From Pseudidiomarina aquimaris (GTDB lineage: Bacteria; Pseudomonadota; Gammaproteobacteria; Enterobacterales; Alteromonadaceae), in the NCBI RefSeq assembly GCF_003987395.1, contig NZ_PIPT01000010.1, positions 54,180-118,179 on the forward strand: DNA of 64,000 nt, in the 5' to 3' direction. Positions 9,575 to 19,736 of this stretch are shown piece by piece. The position numbers were made by a program, and so were the translations under genes. The notes beneath the pieces are model-generated. The model made no database searches. It was not told the origin of the DNA and was given only the letters and a program-made list of their open reading frames with translations. The first letter of the stretch is position 1; each line of letters begins with the position of its first letter.

Positions 9575-10799
9575 TGCCTACGTTGCCGGCGGCAAAGCCG
9601 CACGGGAACAGTTCGCCTTATGGCGCTCGCAACCGCAATTCGTCTATTTAGACAGTGCGGCGAGTTGCCAAGTGCCAGAGACGGTGTTGCAGGCTTACCT
9701 CGATTATTATCAACACGGCCATGCAAATGCGCACCGCGGTAGCTACCCGCTGGCGCAACAGGCGACCGCACAACTCGAGCAAGCGCGTCAAGAGTTAGCA
9801 AACTGGATCGGAGCTCAGGCCAACGAAGTCGCATTTACCGCTGGTGCAACGCACAGCCTGAACATGCTCGCACAAGGCTTACAGCTAGACTGGCAGGCCG
9901 GCGATGAAATTGTGTTGTCACGGGCCGAACACCACTCGAACTTTTTACCCTGGCTACGCCTGGCAGAAAAACACGGGCTAACGATCCGTTGGCTTGATTT
10001 GGATCCTTGCACTGGGAACCTTGCGGCTGATTGGCAAGACGTCGTGACAGAGCGCTGTAAGCTCGTCGCCGTAACTTTAGCGAGTAATGTCACCGGACAA
10101 GTTTTACCGGTGGCGGAAATCGCAAAGCGAGCGCGAGCGCAGGGGGCTTTGACCATTGTTGATGCGGCGCAAGCGGTTGGTTCTCTAACACTCGATGTCG
10201 TCGCCTTAGGTTGCGATGCACTGACTTTTTCAGCGCACAAAATGTACGGAGTTACTGGCTGCGGCGTGTTGTATTTGACCACCCAACTCCAGGCGCAGCT
10301 TGAGCCATGGCTGGTCGGTGGCGGGATGGTGACGGAGGTTACTGAAGCCAGCTCGCAATGGGTAAGTGGTGTGCAGCAATTCGAAGCAGGGACACCGAAT
10401 ACCGCCGCGATTATTGCCTGTGCTGCAGCGGCGCGTTGGCTCAACGAGCAACGTGAGGCGGGCTTAAGTTGTTATTTACAAAGGCTCACGCATAACCTGC
10501 GCGAGCAGTTATCCCAACGGCAATGGTTGCAGTTAGTGCCGCCACAGTCGGACAGCACAAGCTTACCCTTGATAAGTTTTTTTAGCTCTGAAGTACATGC
10601 TTTTGACTTGGCGAGTTATCTTGCTGAACATTCGATTGCCGTGCGGGCCGGTAGCCATTGTGCACAGCCATTATTGCAGTTTTGGCAGCACACAGCGGTG
10701 GTCAGAGTGTCGCTTGCAGCCTATAATACCGCCGCTGATTGTGAGCGCTTATGCGCCGTACTCGATGAAGCCTATCAGCTTTTTACTGAAGCAGAATAA
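9567..10799 (+). CDS. Class V aminotransferase, SufS/CsdA-type cysteine desulfurase
   Basis: A 410-residue PLP enzyme. Visible signatures are YLDSAASCQVPE near the start, AHRGSYPLAQQA, AEHHSNFLPW, DAAQAVGSL, the PLP lysine in FSAHKMYG and a cysteine in RAGSHCAQPLL, where group II desulfurases carry the persulfide. GTG 9567 is preferred because CGGAGG lies 6 bp upstream; it overlaps the hydrolase by 8 bp. A csdE or suf partner is not adjacent, so the sulfur acceptor is unknown. CsdA is the closest named family. Confidence 0.82.
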   Translation: MTDAYVAGGKAAREQFALWRSQPQFVYLDSAASCQVPETVLQAYLDYYQHGHANAHRGSYPLAQQATAQLEQARQELANWIGAQANEVAFTAGATHSLNMLAQGLQLDWQAGDEIVLSRAEHHSNFLPWLRLAEKHGLTIRWLDLDPCTGNLAADWQDVVTERCKLVAVTLASNVTGQVLPVAEIAKRARAQGALTIVDAAQAVGSLTLDVVALGCDALTFSAHKMYGVTGCGVLYLTTQLQAQLEPWLVGGGMVTEVTEASSQWVSGVQQFEAGTPNTAAIIACAAAARWLNEQREAGLSCYLQRLTHNLREQLSQRQWLQLVPPQSDSTSLPLISFFSSEVHAFDLASYLAEHSIAVRAGSHCAQPLLQFWQHTAVVRVSLAAYNTAADCERLCAVLDEAYQLFTEAE

Positions 10800-10836
10800 A
10801 AACCTACCGAAGAGAAATTTCCATGAGTAAGCTGTC

Positions 10837-12249
10837 ATGAGCCGAACTGCGCAATTACCTCGCCCCGATCACTGGTGGCGCGAATCGAAAAAGCTTGCCC
10901 GTTTAACGGGGCCGATTTTGGTTGCGCAACTGACCCAAATGTTGATGGGGGTGGTTGATACCGTCATGGCGGGTCGTGTCAGTGCAACTGATTTGGCGGC
11001 TGTCTCGGTGGGTGGGAGTATTTGGTTTCCTTCGACCTTATTGGTGTTTGGCATGGGGCTTGCCCTCGCGCCCATCATTTCGCATTTCGATGGTGCGAAT
11101 AAGCGCCATAAAGTCGCCAATATGGTGCAACAAGGCTTTTATGCAGCGTTGATTGGTAGCTTGCTGTGTGTCGCGGTGATTTTCTCTGCGCCGCTGATCC
11201 TTAACGCCATGGCGGTAGAAGATAACTTCCGCACCATTACCCTTGATTACTTAGGCTATTTGATTTGGGCGGTACCGGCTCTGGTGCTGTATATGGTGCT
11301 GCGTAACTTTTGTGAAGGCTTGTCGCACACGGTGCCCTCGCTGGTGATTGGCATCATCGGTTTATTAGTTAATATTCCCGCAAACTACATCCTTATTTAT
11401 GGCAAGTTTGGCACGCCAGCAATGGGAGGAGCGGGTTGTGGATTAGCCACCGCAATCGTATTGTGGGTAATGGCTCTCGGCTTGCTGGTCTATGTGTTGT
11501 GGGCCAAGCGTTTTAAAGCCATTGGGGTGTTTCAACAATGGTTTAAGCCTGATTGGGACGATATTTGGTACATCGTACGTCTCGGCTTTCCAATTGCCAC
11601 CGCAATGTTCTTTGAAGTTAGCTTATTTGCCGCCGCCGCGCTCGTCATCGCCCCTCTAGGTGCGACCATGGTTGCGAGCCACCAAATAGCGCTGAATATT
11701 TCATCGTTAGTTTATATGGTGCCATTGAGCCTCTCGATGGCGGTTACGCTGCGCGTCGGTTTTGCGCTGGGCGCCGGCAACCCTGCCAATGCCATGCTCA
11801 GCCATAAGTTGGCCACAATTTATGGGATGACCTTCGCTGCAGTCAATGGCTTGATCATGTGGTTGGCCGGCGGTTGGTTGGCGAGTTTGTATACGCCAGA
11901 TCAGGGGGTTATAAACTTAGCTGCAACATTAATGGGCTTGGCTGCAATCTTTACTCTTTCAGATACCTTCCAAGCCGTGGCCATGGGGACCTTGCGCGGT
12001 TACAAAGACACCAAAGCGGTAATGTTTATCACTTTTGTGTCGTATTGGCCGTTTGGGTTAACCATCGGTATTTTACTGTCGCGGACAGATATCATCGTGC
12101 CGGCAATGGGCGCGGCGGGTATGTGGATTGGCTTTATTATCGGTTTGTCGATTGCCGCAGTGTTGCTCACTTGGCGTTTACGCAAAGTCAGCCAGCGCTA
12201 CGACCGCAATCTATTAGCTGGAAACCTCAAAGAAAGCGCTGCCGATTAA
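10837..12249 (+). CDS. MATE-family multidrug efflux pump (NorM-like)
   Basis: A 470-residue inner-membrane transporter with about 12 predicted helices arranged as two homologous six-helix halves. The segment GPILVAQLTQMLMGVVDTVMAG (written here in parts: GPILVAQL then MGVVDTVMAG) is the MATE signature. It should exchange cations for organic cations or dyes. It lies 37 bp after the desulfurase gene and converges on hisI, the two stop codons overlapping by 3 bp. Substrate range cannot be predicted. Confidence 0.92.
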   Translation: MSRTAQLPRPDHWWRESKKLARLTGPILVAQLTQMLMGVVDTVMAGRVSATDLAAVSVGGSIWFPSTLLVFGMGLALAPIISHFDGANKRHKVANMVQQGFYAALIGSLLCVAVIFSAPLILNAMAVEDNFRTITLDYLGYLIWAVPALVLYMVLRNFCEGLSHTVPSLVIGIIGLLVNIPANYILIYGKFGTPAMGGAGCGLATAIVLWVMALGLLVYVLWAKRFKAIGVFQQWFKPDWDDIWYIVRLGFPIATAMFFEVSLFAAAALVIAPLGATMVASHQIALNISSLVYMVPLSLSMAVTLRVGFALGAGNPANAMLSHKLATIYGMTFAAVNGLIMWLAGGWLASLYTPDQGVINLAATLMGLAAIFTLSDTFQAVAMGTLRGYKDTKAVMFITFVSYWPFGLTIGILLSRTDIIVPAMGAAGMWIGFIIGLSIAAVLLTWRLRKVSQRYDRNLLAGNLKESAAD

Positions 12250-12863
12250 CGGCGGCGCTGTTCTAACACGGCAAGCACATCACTTAAATCCAGCCCTTCA
12301 CTATGTAGCACCACGAGCAGGTGATACAGCAGATCGGCACTTTCGTTGAGTAGTTCCTCACGGTCATGCGTGGCAGCAGCCAACGCGACTTCTACACCTT
12401 CTTCACCCACTTTTTGCGCTGCACGCTTGGTACCTGCGGCGAGTAACTGTTCGGTATAGCTTTTGCTGTCAGCGTTGGCAACGCGCTGTTGTACGACGCG
12501 CATCAGCTGGGCCAAGGTCGGTTGTTCGCTAAACTGTTCACTGCTAAAACAGCTCTCGCTACCGAGGTGGCAGGTGGGGCCAGCGGGCAGAGCACGAATC
12601 AGCAAGCTATCCGCGTCACAGTCACTATGCACGCTGATTAACTTTAGGGTATTCCCTGAACTCTCACCTTTGCACCATAAGCGTTCTTTGCTGCGGCTGT
12701 AAAAAGTGACCAACTCACTCATTAACGTTTGTTCAAGCGCCGCAGGATTCATATAGCCCTGCATGAGCACCGTGCCATTATGTGCATGCTGCACAATGGC
12801 CGGCAGCAAATCATTTTGCTTAGCAAAATCGAGTTGGCTTAGGTTTTCTAGTGTGACTCGCAT
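12246..12863 (-). CDS. hisI: Bifunctional phosphoribosyl-AMP cyclohydrolase / phosphoribosyl-ATP pyrophosphatase
   Basis: HisIE carries out steps 2 and 3 of histidine synthesis. The cyclohydrolase half (about residues 1-110) shows FYSRSKERLWCKGESSGN and the metal ligands in HSDCDADSLL; the pyrophosphatase half (about 115-205) has the MazG-like EEGVEVALAA and NESADLLYHLLV. The fused 205-residue form is the enterobacterial arrangement. It is the last gene of the his operon, 13 bp after hisF. Confidence 0.97.
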   Translation of the reverse strand: MRVTLENLSQLDFAKQNDLLPAIVQHAHNGTVLMQGYMNPAALEQTLMSELVTFYSRSKERLWCKGESSGNTLKLISVHSDCDADSLLIRALPAGPTCHLGSESCFSSEQFSEQPTLAQLMRVVQQRVANADSKSYTEQLLAAGTKRAAQKVGEEGVEVALAAATHDREELLNESADLLYHLLVVLHSEGLDLSDVLAVLEQRRR

Positions 12864-12876
12864 TATGTTGTCCTTC

Positions 12877-13650
12877 TCAGTAACGCATTGGAATGCCAGC
12901 AGCTTGTAGCTGTTGCTTTAATTCGGCAATAACTACGGTGTTTTTATGAAAAACCGAGGCCGCCAAGGCTCCATCGACGTTGGCTTGCTCGAACACCTGC
13001 TGGAAATGGTCGGCATGACCGGCACCACCTGAGGCAATCAGAGGCACTGGGCAGATCTTACGCATGGTCTGCAGTTGGGCAATATCATAACCTTTGCGGA
13101 CACCGTCCTGATTCATGCAGTTCAAAACGATTTCGCCCGCTCCGCGAGCTACGACTTCTTGCAGCCATTCGGCGGTTTGCCAACGGGTGCGCTGGCTTTT
13201 ACTTTCATCGCCAGTGAACTGATACACCAAATAACGGCCACTTTCGGCGTCAAAGAAACTGTCGATACCAATAACAATGCACTGTTGACCGAACTCATCG
13301 ACCAAACGATTAATTAATTCAGGTTCGCGCAACGCTGGTGAATTGACGGATATCTTATCAGCCCCCATGGCCAACAGCTCGCGTGCTTGATCAATGGAGC
13401 TAATACCACCGGCCACAGTAAAAGGAATATCAATACGACGCGCGATGCGCTCAACCCAAGATTTGTCGACAACGCGCGCATCTGACGACGCGGTGATGTC
13501 GTAAAATACCAGTTCGTCGGCACCGGCCGCTGCGTAGCGCTCAGCTAGGGGCTCGATGTCACCGATGATCTCATGGTTGCGAAATTGCACACCTTTGACG
13601 ACTTGGCCATCGCGCACATCGAGGCAAGGAATTATGCGTTTTGCCAGCAT
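12877..13650 (-). CDS. hisF: Imidazole glycerol phosphate synthase, cyclase subunit HisF
   Basis: The cyclase half of IGP synthase, paired with HisH. A 257-residue (beta/alpha)8 barrel with the catalytic aspartates in [12 protein letters not shown] (near residue 11) and [14 protein letters not shown] (near 130), and phosphate-binding VAGGISS and IASGGAGH loops. It overlaps the end of hisA by 19 bp, typical of this operon. Confidence 0.97.
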   Translation of the reverse strand: MLAKRIIPCLDVRDGQVVKGVQFRNHEIIGDIEPLAERYAAAGADELVFYDITASSDARVVDKSWVERIARRIDIPFTVAGGISSIDQARELLAMGADKISVNSPALREPELINRLVDEFGQQCIVIGIDSFFDAESGRYLVYQFTGDESKSQRTRWQTAEWLQEVVARGAGEIVLNCMNQDGVRKGYDIAQLQTMRKICPVPLIASGGAGHADHFQQVFEQANVDGALAASVFHKNTVVIAELKQQLQAAGIPMRY

Positions 13651-14369
13651 GCGAACGCCTCCTCTAAGGTGAATTTACCAGTCAATAATGCTTTCCCCAA
13701 AATTGCACTGTCACAACCAAAAGCGCGCAAGTGCTTGAGGTCTTCAAGCTGCGCGGCGCCACCAGAGGCTTGAATAACCAGTTGCGGATAGCGTTGTTTG
13801 AGGTTTTGATACAGCTCAAGATTGTAGCCGCCGAGCATACCGTCTTTGGCAATATCGGTGCATAAGACGTGACGCAATCCGTACGGCAAAAAGCGTTCAA
13901 TCGCTTGCTCGAGGGTTAGCTCCGAGGTTTCCTGCCAGCCGTGCGTTGCCACATAGGCATTGCCATCGTCAGCAATGCTGACGTCAAGTGACAGCACAAT
14001 GGCATCACTGCCAAACTCTTCAAGCCAAGCAGCCACCAGCTCAGGTTGTTTGACCGCTAATGAGCCGATAACGACGCGCTGGATACCGCAGGCAAAAAGC
14101 TGTTCGAGGTCCTGGCGCTGGCGGATACCGCCGCCTACTTGTAGCTTCATGGGCAGTTGTCCAGCGAGGCGCTTTAGGGTGGCCACTTGACGCTGTGAGG
14201 GGTCGCGGGCGCCATCTAAATCGACGACATGTAACCACTCGGCTCCAGCCTTTGCATATTTTTGGGCGATCGGCAGAGGGTCGCTGGCAAAGGTTGTTTG
14301 GCGAGCAAAATCGCCTTGCTGCAAACGTACGACTTCGCCGTTAATCAGATCAAGCGCGGGTATCAGCAT
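13632..14369 (-). CDS. hisA: ProFAR isomerase HisA
   Basis: Catalyses the Amadori rearrangement giving PRFAR. A 245-residue barrel with catalytic aspartates in [14 protein letters not shown] (residue 7 or 8) and [14 protein letters not shown] (near 130) and the phosphate loop QVGGGIR. It overlaps hisH upstream by 20 bp and hisF downstream by 19 bp. Confidence 0.97.
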   Translation of the reverse strand: MLIPALDLINGEVVRLQQGDFARQTTFASDPLPIAQKYAKAGAEWLHVVDLDGARDPSQRQVATLKRLAGQLPMKLQVGGGIRQRQDLEQLFACGIQRVVIGSLAVKQPELVAAWLEEFGSDAIVLSLDVSIADDGNAYVATHGWQETSELTLEQAIERFLPYGLRHVLCTDIAKDGMLGGYNLELYQNLKQRYPQLVIQASGGAAQLEDLKHLRAFGCDSAILGKALLTGKFTLEEAFACWQNA

Positions 14370-14958
14370 CGCTCAACTCCATAAAGTTTTTCAAAATTTG
14401 TGCTCCGACTGCGCCTGAACGTTCTGGATGGAACTGTGCACCAAAGTAATTGTTCGAGTGAATCATCGAGGCGAAGCGTTGTCCGTAGTCGGTACTCGCA
14501 ATGGTGTACTTGTCGGGAGCAACCGCAAAACTGTGGACAAAATAGCAATAGGCTGGCGCCGAAATACCACGCAAAAGTGGGTTTTCGCCGACTTCAGAGA
14601 CGGTGTTCCAGCCCATGTGCGGTAGCGGTTGTCCGGTATTCTCCAGTGCTACGGTGCGGGCAGGGATCAGACCTAAACAATCCACATCGCCCTCGGCTGA
14701 CCACTCTGTCATAAGCTGCATGCCAAGACAGATACCTAAGACCGGTTGCTGCAGTTCGCGCAAGGTAACGACCAAGTCTAAAGCTTGTAGGTTGCGCATC
14801 GCGGCTTTGGCCGTGCCAACGCCGGGCAATACCACGCGCTCTGCACTGCGGATCTGGGCTGCATCGGCGGTAATAAGCGGCTTCACACCCAGCCGCTCAA
14901 AGGCAAACTTTACCGAAGACAGGTTGGCACAAGAGGTATCGACAATGACTAAACTCAT
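14350..14958 (-). CDS. hisH: Imidazole glycerol phosphate synthase, glutaminase subunit HisH
   Basis: Class I glutamine amidotransferase that supplies ammonia to HisF. In 202 residues the catalytic cysteine is in [10 protein letters not shown] (near residue 77) and the His-Glu pair in [10 protein letters not shown] near the C-terminus; LPGVGTA forms part of the oxyanion region. It overlaps hisB by 4 bp. Confidence 0.97.
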   Translation of the reverse strand: MSLVIVDTSCANLSSVKFAFERLGVKPLITADAAQIRSAERVVLPGVGTAKAAMRNLQALDLVVTLRELQQPVLGICLGMQLMTEWSAEGDVDCLGLIPARTVALENTGQPLPHMGWNTVSEVGENPLLRGISAPAYCYFVHSFAVAPDKYTIASTDYGQRFASMIHSNNYFGAQFHPERSGAVGAQILKNFMELSDADTRA

Positions 14959-16031
14959 GCCAACATCCCTTTGCTCGATGGCAGTGCGCCATCGCCCGTG
15001 CGCGCGACAGCTTGACGTAGTGCCCGGCCAAAGACTTTAAACAGGCTCTCCACTTGGTGGTGACTGTTGCCCTCGGTGGTGCTGACGTGCAGCGAAACCG
15101 CCATGGCATCGGCAATCGAGCGGAAAAAGTGTGCAACCATCTCGGTCGATAGCTCACCGACTTGTGGACGGCTAAAATCTGCAGAGAATTGCAGATACGG
15201 GCGACCTGACAGGTCGATCAAACACTCCGCACGACACTCATCCATCGGCAGTGCAAAACCAAACCGGCCAATCCCTCGCTTATCACCCAAGGCTTGGCGC
15301 AGCGCTTGACCGAGTGCTAAGGCAGTGTCTTCGACGGTGTGGTGTTCGTCGATATGTAAGTCACCTTTTACCGCAATCTGCATGCTAATGCCGGCGTGTG
15401 TCGCGATTTGTTCTAACATGTGGTCGAAAAAGCCAACACCGGTGCTAATAGCAATAGGGCCTTGGGCATCAAGATCGACATCGATCTGGATCGCAGTTTC
15501 CTTGGTGGTGCGGTTCACGCTTGCGGTACGTGGACGATCCAAGAGTTGGTGTTGAATCGCTTGCCAATTCAGCTGCTCACGGTCGTAGCGTAAACCTCGG
15601 ACTCCCATGTTTTCGGCGAGTTGAATGTCGGTCTCGCGATCGCCAATCACATAGGAATCGGTAAAGTCGATTTTCCCTTGTTGCAGGTAGTCTTTGACGA
15701 GGCCTAAATTCGGTTTGCGGCAGCTACAGTTGTCTTCCGGAAAGTGCGGACAAATCAACACTTCATCGAAGCGAACGCCCTGAGACTCAAACACTGCCAT
15801 CATCAGATCGTGCGGCGCGTCAAAGTCGGCTTGTGGAAAACTGTCCGTGCCTAAGCCATCTTGATTGGAGACCATAACTAAGCGGTAGCCTTTTCCTTGC
15901 AAGGCTAATAAGGCAGGGATCACCCCAGGCTCAAAGACAAGCTTACTGATGCTGTCGAGTTGCTTATCCACCGGTGGCTCTTCAACCAATGTGCCGTCGC
16001 GGTCGATAAATAAAATACGTTGTGCACTCAT
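14955..16031 (-). CDS. hisB: Bifunctional histidinol-phosphatase / imidazoleglycerol-phosphate dehydratase
   Basis: The fused gammaproteobacterial form (358 residues). The HAD phosphatase half shows FIDRDGTL (near residue 10), a zinc site [14 protein letters not shown] (near 93-106) and GDRETD. The dehydratase half (from about residue 168) shows [29 protein letters not shown] and [13 protein letters not shown], with paired histidines for two metals. It overlaps both neighbours by 4 bp. Confidence 0.97.
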   Translation of the reverse strand: MSAQRILFIDRDGTLVEEPPVDKQLDSISKLVFEPGVIPALLALQGKGYRLVMVSNQDGLGTDSFPQADFDAPHDLMMAVFESQGVRFDEVLICPHFPEDNCSCRKPNLGLVKDYLQQGKIDFTDSYVIGDRETDIQLAENMGVRGLRYDREQLNWQAIQHQLLDRPRTASVNRTTKETAIQIDVDLDAQGPIAISTGVGFFDHMLEQIATHAGISMQIAVKGDLHIDEHHTVEDTALALGQALRQALGDKRGIGRFGFALPMDECRAECLIDLSGRPYLQFSADFSRPQVGELSTEMVAHFFRSIADAMAVSLHVSTTEGNSHHQVESLFKVFGRALRQAVARTGDGALPSSKGMLA

Positions 16032-17131
16032 GCGGGGAGTACCTCCAATAAACGGTCCATTTCGGCAGCATTACCGATACTAATACGAATACATTGGCCA
16101 AGGCCACGTTGACTTGATTGATTACGGATCAAGACACCTGCGTGTTGGCAATGCGTGACGAGCGCGGCTGCATCGGGCACATTGACCAAGACGAAATTGG
16201 TGACGCTCGGCCAAATCGCTTTTGCCCAGCTACGGTTTGTTAAGTCAGCCAGCAAACGCTCGCGTTGCTTCAGTGTTTGGGCAAGTTGCGCTTGCATTTC
16301 AGCTATCGCTGGCTCGGATAACGCTTGCGTTGCGCCTGCGATGGTTGGCTCTGGCAATGGATACGGAGCAATAACTTTGCGCAGTATTTCAATTAATTCA
16401 GGTTGGGCCAGCGCAAAACCGCAACGTAGTGCCGCCAAACCGAAAGCTTTCGATAAGGTTCGTAGCACGACCAATTGTGGGTAGCGTGCGAGCCATTCGG
16501 CGATGCGGCGTTGACTCGATTCGGTGGCAACGAACTCAATATAGGCTTGATCGAGCACCACTAAGGCGTCTTGGCCCACGGCTTCAAGCAGTTGCTCAAT
16601 ACGCGCGGCGTCGACCTCGTTGCCGAGTGGATTCGATGGGCTGCAAACAAAGATCAGCTTAACGCGCGTTTGGCTGGTATCGCGGACTCGACCCACCATC
16701 GCTTCGACGTCGAGTTGTAAACTACCGTCAGCGGCTTTCTGCAAAGGGCAGTCCACGACATCAGCACCATGGGTCGCCGCGCTAATGGCATACATGCCAT
16801 AGGTGGGGGTGGTGATCATCACCGCATCCTCACGCGGCTCACAGAAACTGCGTATTAATAGTTCGATGGCCTCGTCGCTGCCCCGGCAACTTAGAACTTG
16901 CCCGAGTGCTATACCCGCATAATCAGCGTAAGCTTGATTCAACGCATTGCTTTGAAAACTCGGATAGCGGTTCCAGTCATTTTGTTGCGGAAAGGCCGGC
17001 GTTTGTGGCGCTTCGTTGGCATTGAGCCAGACGGAGCCTCCACTCATGCTGCGTCGCGCCGACTGATAAGGCGTGATGTCTGCTAAGTGCGCGCGCTGAA
17101 GTTGACCAATAAAGCTGTTTTGTGTGCTCAT
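16028..17131 (-). CDS. hisC: Histidinol-phosphate aminotransferase
   Basis: Converts imidazole acetol phosphate to histidinol phosphate. A 367-residue class I/II PLP aminotransferase with [11 protein letters not shown] near residue 35, [17 protein letters not shown] cofactor loop, DQAYIEF and the PLP lysine in [12 protein letters not shown]. It overlaps hisD and hisB by 4 bp each. Confidence 0.96.
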   Translation of the reverse strand: MSTQNSFIGQLQRAHLADITPYQSARRSMSGGSVWLNANEAPQTPAFPQQNDWNRYPSFQSNALNQAYADYAGIALGQVLSCRGSDEAIELLIRSFCEPREDAVMITTPTYGMYAISAATHGADVVDCPLQKAADGSLQLDVEAMVGRVRDTSQTRVKLIFVCSPSNPLGNEVDAARIEQLLEAVGQDALVVLDQAYIEFVATESSQRRIAEWLARYPQLVVLRTLSKAFGLAALRCGFALAQPELIEILRKVIAPYPLPEPTIAGATQALSEPAIAEMQAQLAQTLKQRERLLADLTNRSWAKAIWPSVTNFVLVNVPDAAALVTHCQHAGVLIRNQSSQRGLGQCIRISIGNAAEMDRLLEVLPA

Positions 17132-18456
17132 GAGTTCGACTCCTGTAAGCGCACCGTGACCGCTCGTGCGTGTGCATCGAGGCCCTCAGCTTCGGCCAGT
17201 GCGACGATGGCGTCGGCAAGTCCGACTAAGCCTTCGCGTGTCGCTTTTTGACTGGTGTAGCGACGGAAAAAGTCGAGCAAGCCAAGACTGCTGACGGTGT
17301 CAGCAAAACCGTAGGTCGGTAACACGTGATTGGTGCCGGTGGCGTAATCACCGCCTGATTCAGGAGTGAAGGCACCAATAAACAGCGAACCTGCATTCGT
17401 TAATTGCTCGGCCAGTTGTTCTGCATCTGCAGTTTGCACGGATAAGTGCTCGGGCGCATAAGCTTGACTGATAGCCACGGATTCTGCGAGGTCGCGCACT
17501 TGAATCAGTGCACTGTTAGAAAGCGCCTGTGCAGCTGTACTGGCGCGTGAAAGCTGCGCCAATTGCAGCTCTAACTGTTGCTGGACTGCAGTTAACTGTG
17601 CGGCAGAATCGGTTAATAGAACCACTTGTGAATCGGCGCCGTGTTCAGCTTGCGAGAGTAAATCAGCGGCAACATAGGCTGGATTCGCATCGGCGTCAGC
17701 AATCACCATTAACTCTGAAGGACCCGCCGGCATATCAATCGCTGCCCCTGCAGGATCTTGTGATACGGCCTGCTTAGCAGCGGTGACGAAGCTGTTGCCG
17801 GGGCCGAAGATCTTATTCACTTTGCCGATAGTTTCGGTGCCGTAGGCGAGGGCGGCAATGGCTTGTGCGCCTCCACAGCGGTAGATTTCGGTGATCCCAC
17901 ACTTCTGTGCCGCGTAAAGCAACGCTGGTGCCAGTTCACCTTGCTGATTCGGCGGGCTAACCAACACCACGCGCGGGCAGCCAGCTAATTGTGCGGGCAC
18001 ACCCAACATCAGCGCCGTAGAAGGCAATACCGCAGTGCCACCCGGAATGTACAAGCCCACAGCGCTCATTGGCGTGTAGCGCAGTTGACACTCAATTCCT
18101 GGTGCCGTTTCTAAGCAAATATTTTGCGGTTGCTGTGCCGCGTGAAATTTCTGAATGGTGCTGTAAGCCGTGTCGATGGCACTTTTCGTGCGGGCATCTA
18201 GTTTAGCTAGTTGTGCCTCGATGCGCTCGCGAGGGTAACGCAATTCGGTTAAGTCGGCACAATCAAACTGCTGGGTATAGCGCACGACGGCGGCATCACC
18301 TTCAGTGCGCACGGCAGTGATGATACTCGCCACGGTCGCATTTAATTCGCTCGACACCCGTTGCGTTGGGCGCTGCAATAACTGCGTTTGTTCAGCACTG
18401 CTTAACTCGGCCCAATTGAAGCAACGCTCTTGTAAACGAACATCGGTCGCTGACAT
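17128..18456 (-). CDS. hisD: Histidinol dehydrogenase
   Basis: Oxidises histidinol to histidine in two NAD-dependent steps. The 442 residues show [41 protein letters not shown], the zinc/catalytic region [12 protein letters not shown] and [15 protein letters not shown]. Length is normal. It lies 5 bp after hisG. Confidence 0.97.
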   Translation of the reverse strand: MSATDVRLQERCFNWAELSSAEQTQLLQRPTQRVSSELNATVASIITAVRTEGDAAVVRYTQQFDCADLTELRYPRERIEAQLAKLDARTKSAIDTAYSTIQKFHAAQQPQNICLETAPGIECQLRYTPMSAVGLYIPGGTAVLPSTALMLGVPAQLAGCPRVVLVSPPNQQGELAPALLYAAQKCGITEIYRCGGAQAIAALAYGTETIGKVNKIFGPGNSFVTAAKQAVSQDPAGAAIDMPAGPSELMVIADADANPAYVAADLLSQAEHGADSQVVLLTDSAAQLTAVQQQLELQLAQLSRASTAAQALSNSALIQVRDLAESVAISQAYAPEHLSVQTADAEQLAEQLTNAGSLFIGAFTPESGGDYATGTNHVLPTYGFADTVSSLGLLDFFRRYTSQKATREGLVGLADAIVALAEAEGLDAHARAVTVRLQESNS

Positions 18457-18461
18457 GGTGA

Positions 18462-19370
18462 TTACCCCATCATTTTTTCGATCGGTAGCACGAGAATCGA
18501 GCTACAACCAATCGCTTTAAGTTCTTCCATTGTTTCCCAAAAGAGGGTTTCGGTGCTGACCATGTGCACCGCAACAAGCTCATCGGTGTGGCTTAGTGGC
18601 AGAATCGTTGGATCCTCTGCTCCTGGCAGCAACGCCGCAACTTGTTCGAGCGCCTTGCGCGGTGCGTGCAGCATGATGTACTTGCTCTCGCGTGCCATCT
18701 GCACGCCATCTAAACGCGGCAACAACTGATCAATCATGGCTTGTTTTGCTGCGTTCAGTGACTCAGGACGCTGGATCAACTGCGCCTGACTGGTAAAGAT
18801 CACATCTTTTTCGACCAAGCCATTCGCTTCGAGCGTGGCTCCTGTTGAGACGAGGTCACAAATAGCGTCGGCTAGACCAAGACGTGGCGCAACTTCAACG
18901 CTACCGGTCAAAATTGCAGTTGAAGCATTGACCCCTTGTTTCTTCAGGTAATTTTGCAAAAGGTAAGGGTAGGTCGTAGCAATACGCTTGCCGGCGAGAT
19001 CTTGCACGCCTTGATAAGCGTCTTCTTTCGGTACTGCCAGAGATAGACGGCATTGGCCGAATTCCAACGCACGCAGGCGCTTTACTTCAGCGGGTAACGA
19101 GGTTGCGAGACGCTCGAGACGGACTTCTTCCAGTACGTTTTCACCGACCAAACCCAAATCAACCACGCCATCCATTACTAAGCCGGGAATGTCGTCATCA
19201 CGAACGCGCAACAGATCGATAGGTTGGTTGTTGCTGTGCGCTAATAAACGTGATTCGTGCAGGGTAAATTTAACTCCACAGGCTTCCAGTAACTTAATCG
19301 ACTCTTTGCTCAGTCGACCTGACTTTTGAATCGCTATCGTTAAACGTTTTGAGTTGGTATCTACAACCAT
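18462..19370 (-). CDS. hisG: ATP phosphoribosyltransferase, long form
   Basis: First and feedback-regulated step of histidine synthesis. The 302-residue protein is the long form: catalytic domain with [28 protein letters not shown] and [15 protein letters not shown], then a C-terminal ACT-like histidine-binding domain (about 225-302), so no HisZ is needed. Start ATG at 19370 is preceded by AGGAG; an in-frame start at 19442 would read through the attenuator hairpin and is rejected. Confidence 0.96.
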   Translation of the reverse strand: MVVDTNSKRLTIAIQKSGRLSKESIKLLEACGVKFTLHESRLLAHSNNQPIDLLRVRDDDIPGLVMDGVVDLGLVGENVLEEVRLERLATSLPAEVKRLRALEFGQCRLSLAVPKEDAYQGVQDLAGKRIATTYPYLLQNYLKKQGVNASTAILTGSVEVAPRLGLADAICDLVSTGATLEANGLVEKDVIFTSQAQLIQRPESLNAAKQAMIDQLLPRLDGVQMARESKYIMLHAPRKALEQVAALLPGAEDPTILPLSHTDELVAVHMVSTETLFWETMEELKAIGCSSILVLPIEKMMG

Positions 19371-19383
19371 GAATAAATCTCCT

Positions 19384-19420
19384 ATAAAAAAACCCCGAAA
19401 GGTTGCCTTTCGGGGTTTTA
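19384..19420 (-). terminator. his attenuator (terminator hairpin)
   Basis: AACCCCGAAAGG (19391-19402) and CCTTTCGGGGTT (19406-19417) form a perfect 12-bp stem with a 3-nt loop; on the minus strand it is followed by a T run just before the hisG ribosome site. It lies between the leader peptide and hisG. Confidence 0.93.
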
Positions 19421-19476
19421 AAGTGATGAAGGCAACCACCAACGTGTTAGCCTTCCGCGTTTACAACGAGGCTAAC
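19401..19476 (-). promoter_or_regulatory. his leader alternative hairpins (pause and antiterminator)
   Basis: Three competing pairings are visible: GTTAGCC (19446-19452) with GGCTAAC (19470-19476), the leader pause stem; GAAGGC (19428-19433) with GCCTTC (19450-19455); and GGTTGCCTT (19401-19409) with AAGGCAACC (19429-19437), which would disrupt the terminator. Ribosome stalling at the His codons of the leader should decide between them. Confidence 0.85.
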
Positions 19477-19519
19477 TCAAATGTCCGAAATGATGGTGGT
19501 GCCAAGTTGTATAACGCAT
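19472..19519 (-). CDS. hisL: his operon leader peptide
   Basis: A 15-residue peptide, MRYTTWHHHHFGHLS, with five histidines, four consecutive. It lies about 100 bp before hisG and ahead of the attenuator stem. Ribosomes should stall on the His codons when charged His-tRNA is scarce, favouring the antiterminator. Its stop falls in the distal arm of the pause hairpin, as in enterobacterial hisL. Confidence 0.93.
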   Translation of the reverse strand: MRYTTWHHHHFGHLS

Positions 19520-19561
19520 AATAATTTCCCAATTGCTTTGCAATATTCAAAGTTGGAGCCA

Positions 19562-19590
19562 ATTGTATAGATATGATTTGGTCGTTTCAA
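19562..19590 (-). promoter_or_regulatory. Candidate sigma-70 promoter of the his operon
   Basis: On the minus strand TTGAAA (19585-19590) and TACAAT (19562-19567) are 17 bp apart, each one mismatch from consensus. A start near 19555 would give a leader of about 35 nt before hisL. Confidence 0.7.
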
Positions 19591-19736
19591 CCTTGCTTTT
19601 GAAGGTTTTTGTTATTTCTTGTATGGCAACTTGTATAACTTTTATGGCGCCATTTTCCTCGACGGTTACATAGCCATTCAGCCCTTATTACGCTAATCTA
19701 GCCGGTAAAGTTCATCAGTGCTGTAGACACATCTTC

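Noticed and set aside
11859..12266. Open frame of 135 codons within the MATE gene.
   Set aside because: It is in another frame of a clearly coding gene and has no recognisable features.
19371..19442. Upstream in-frame extension of HisG ([12 protein letters not shown]...).
   Set aside because: It would be translated through the attenuator stem; the proper ribosome site stands before 19370.
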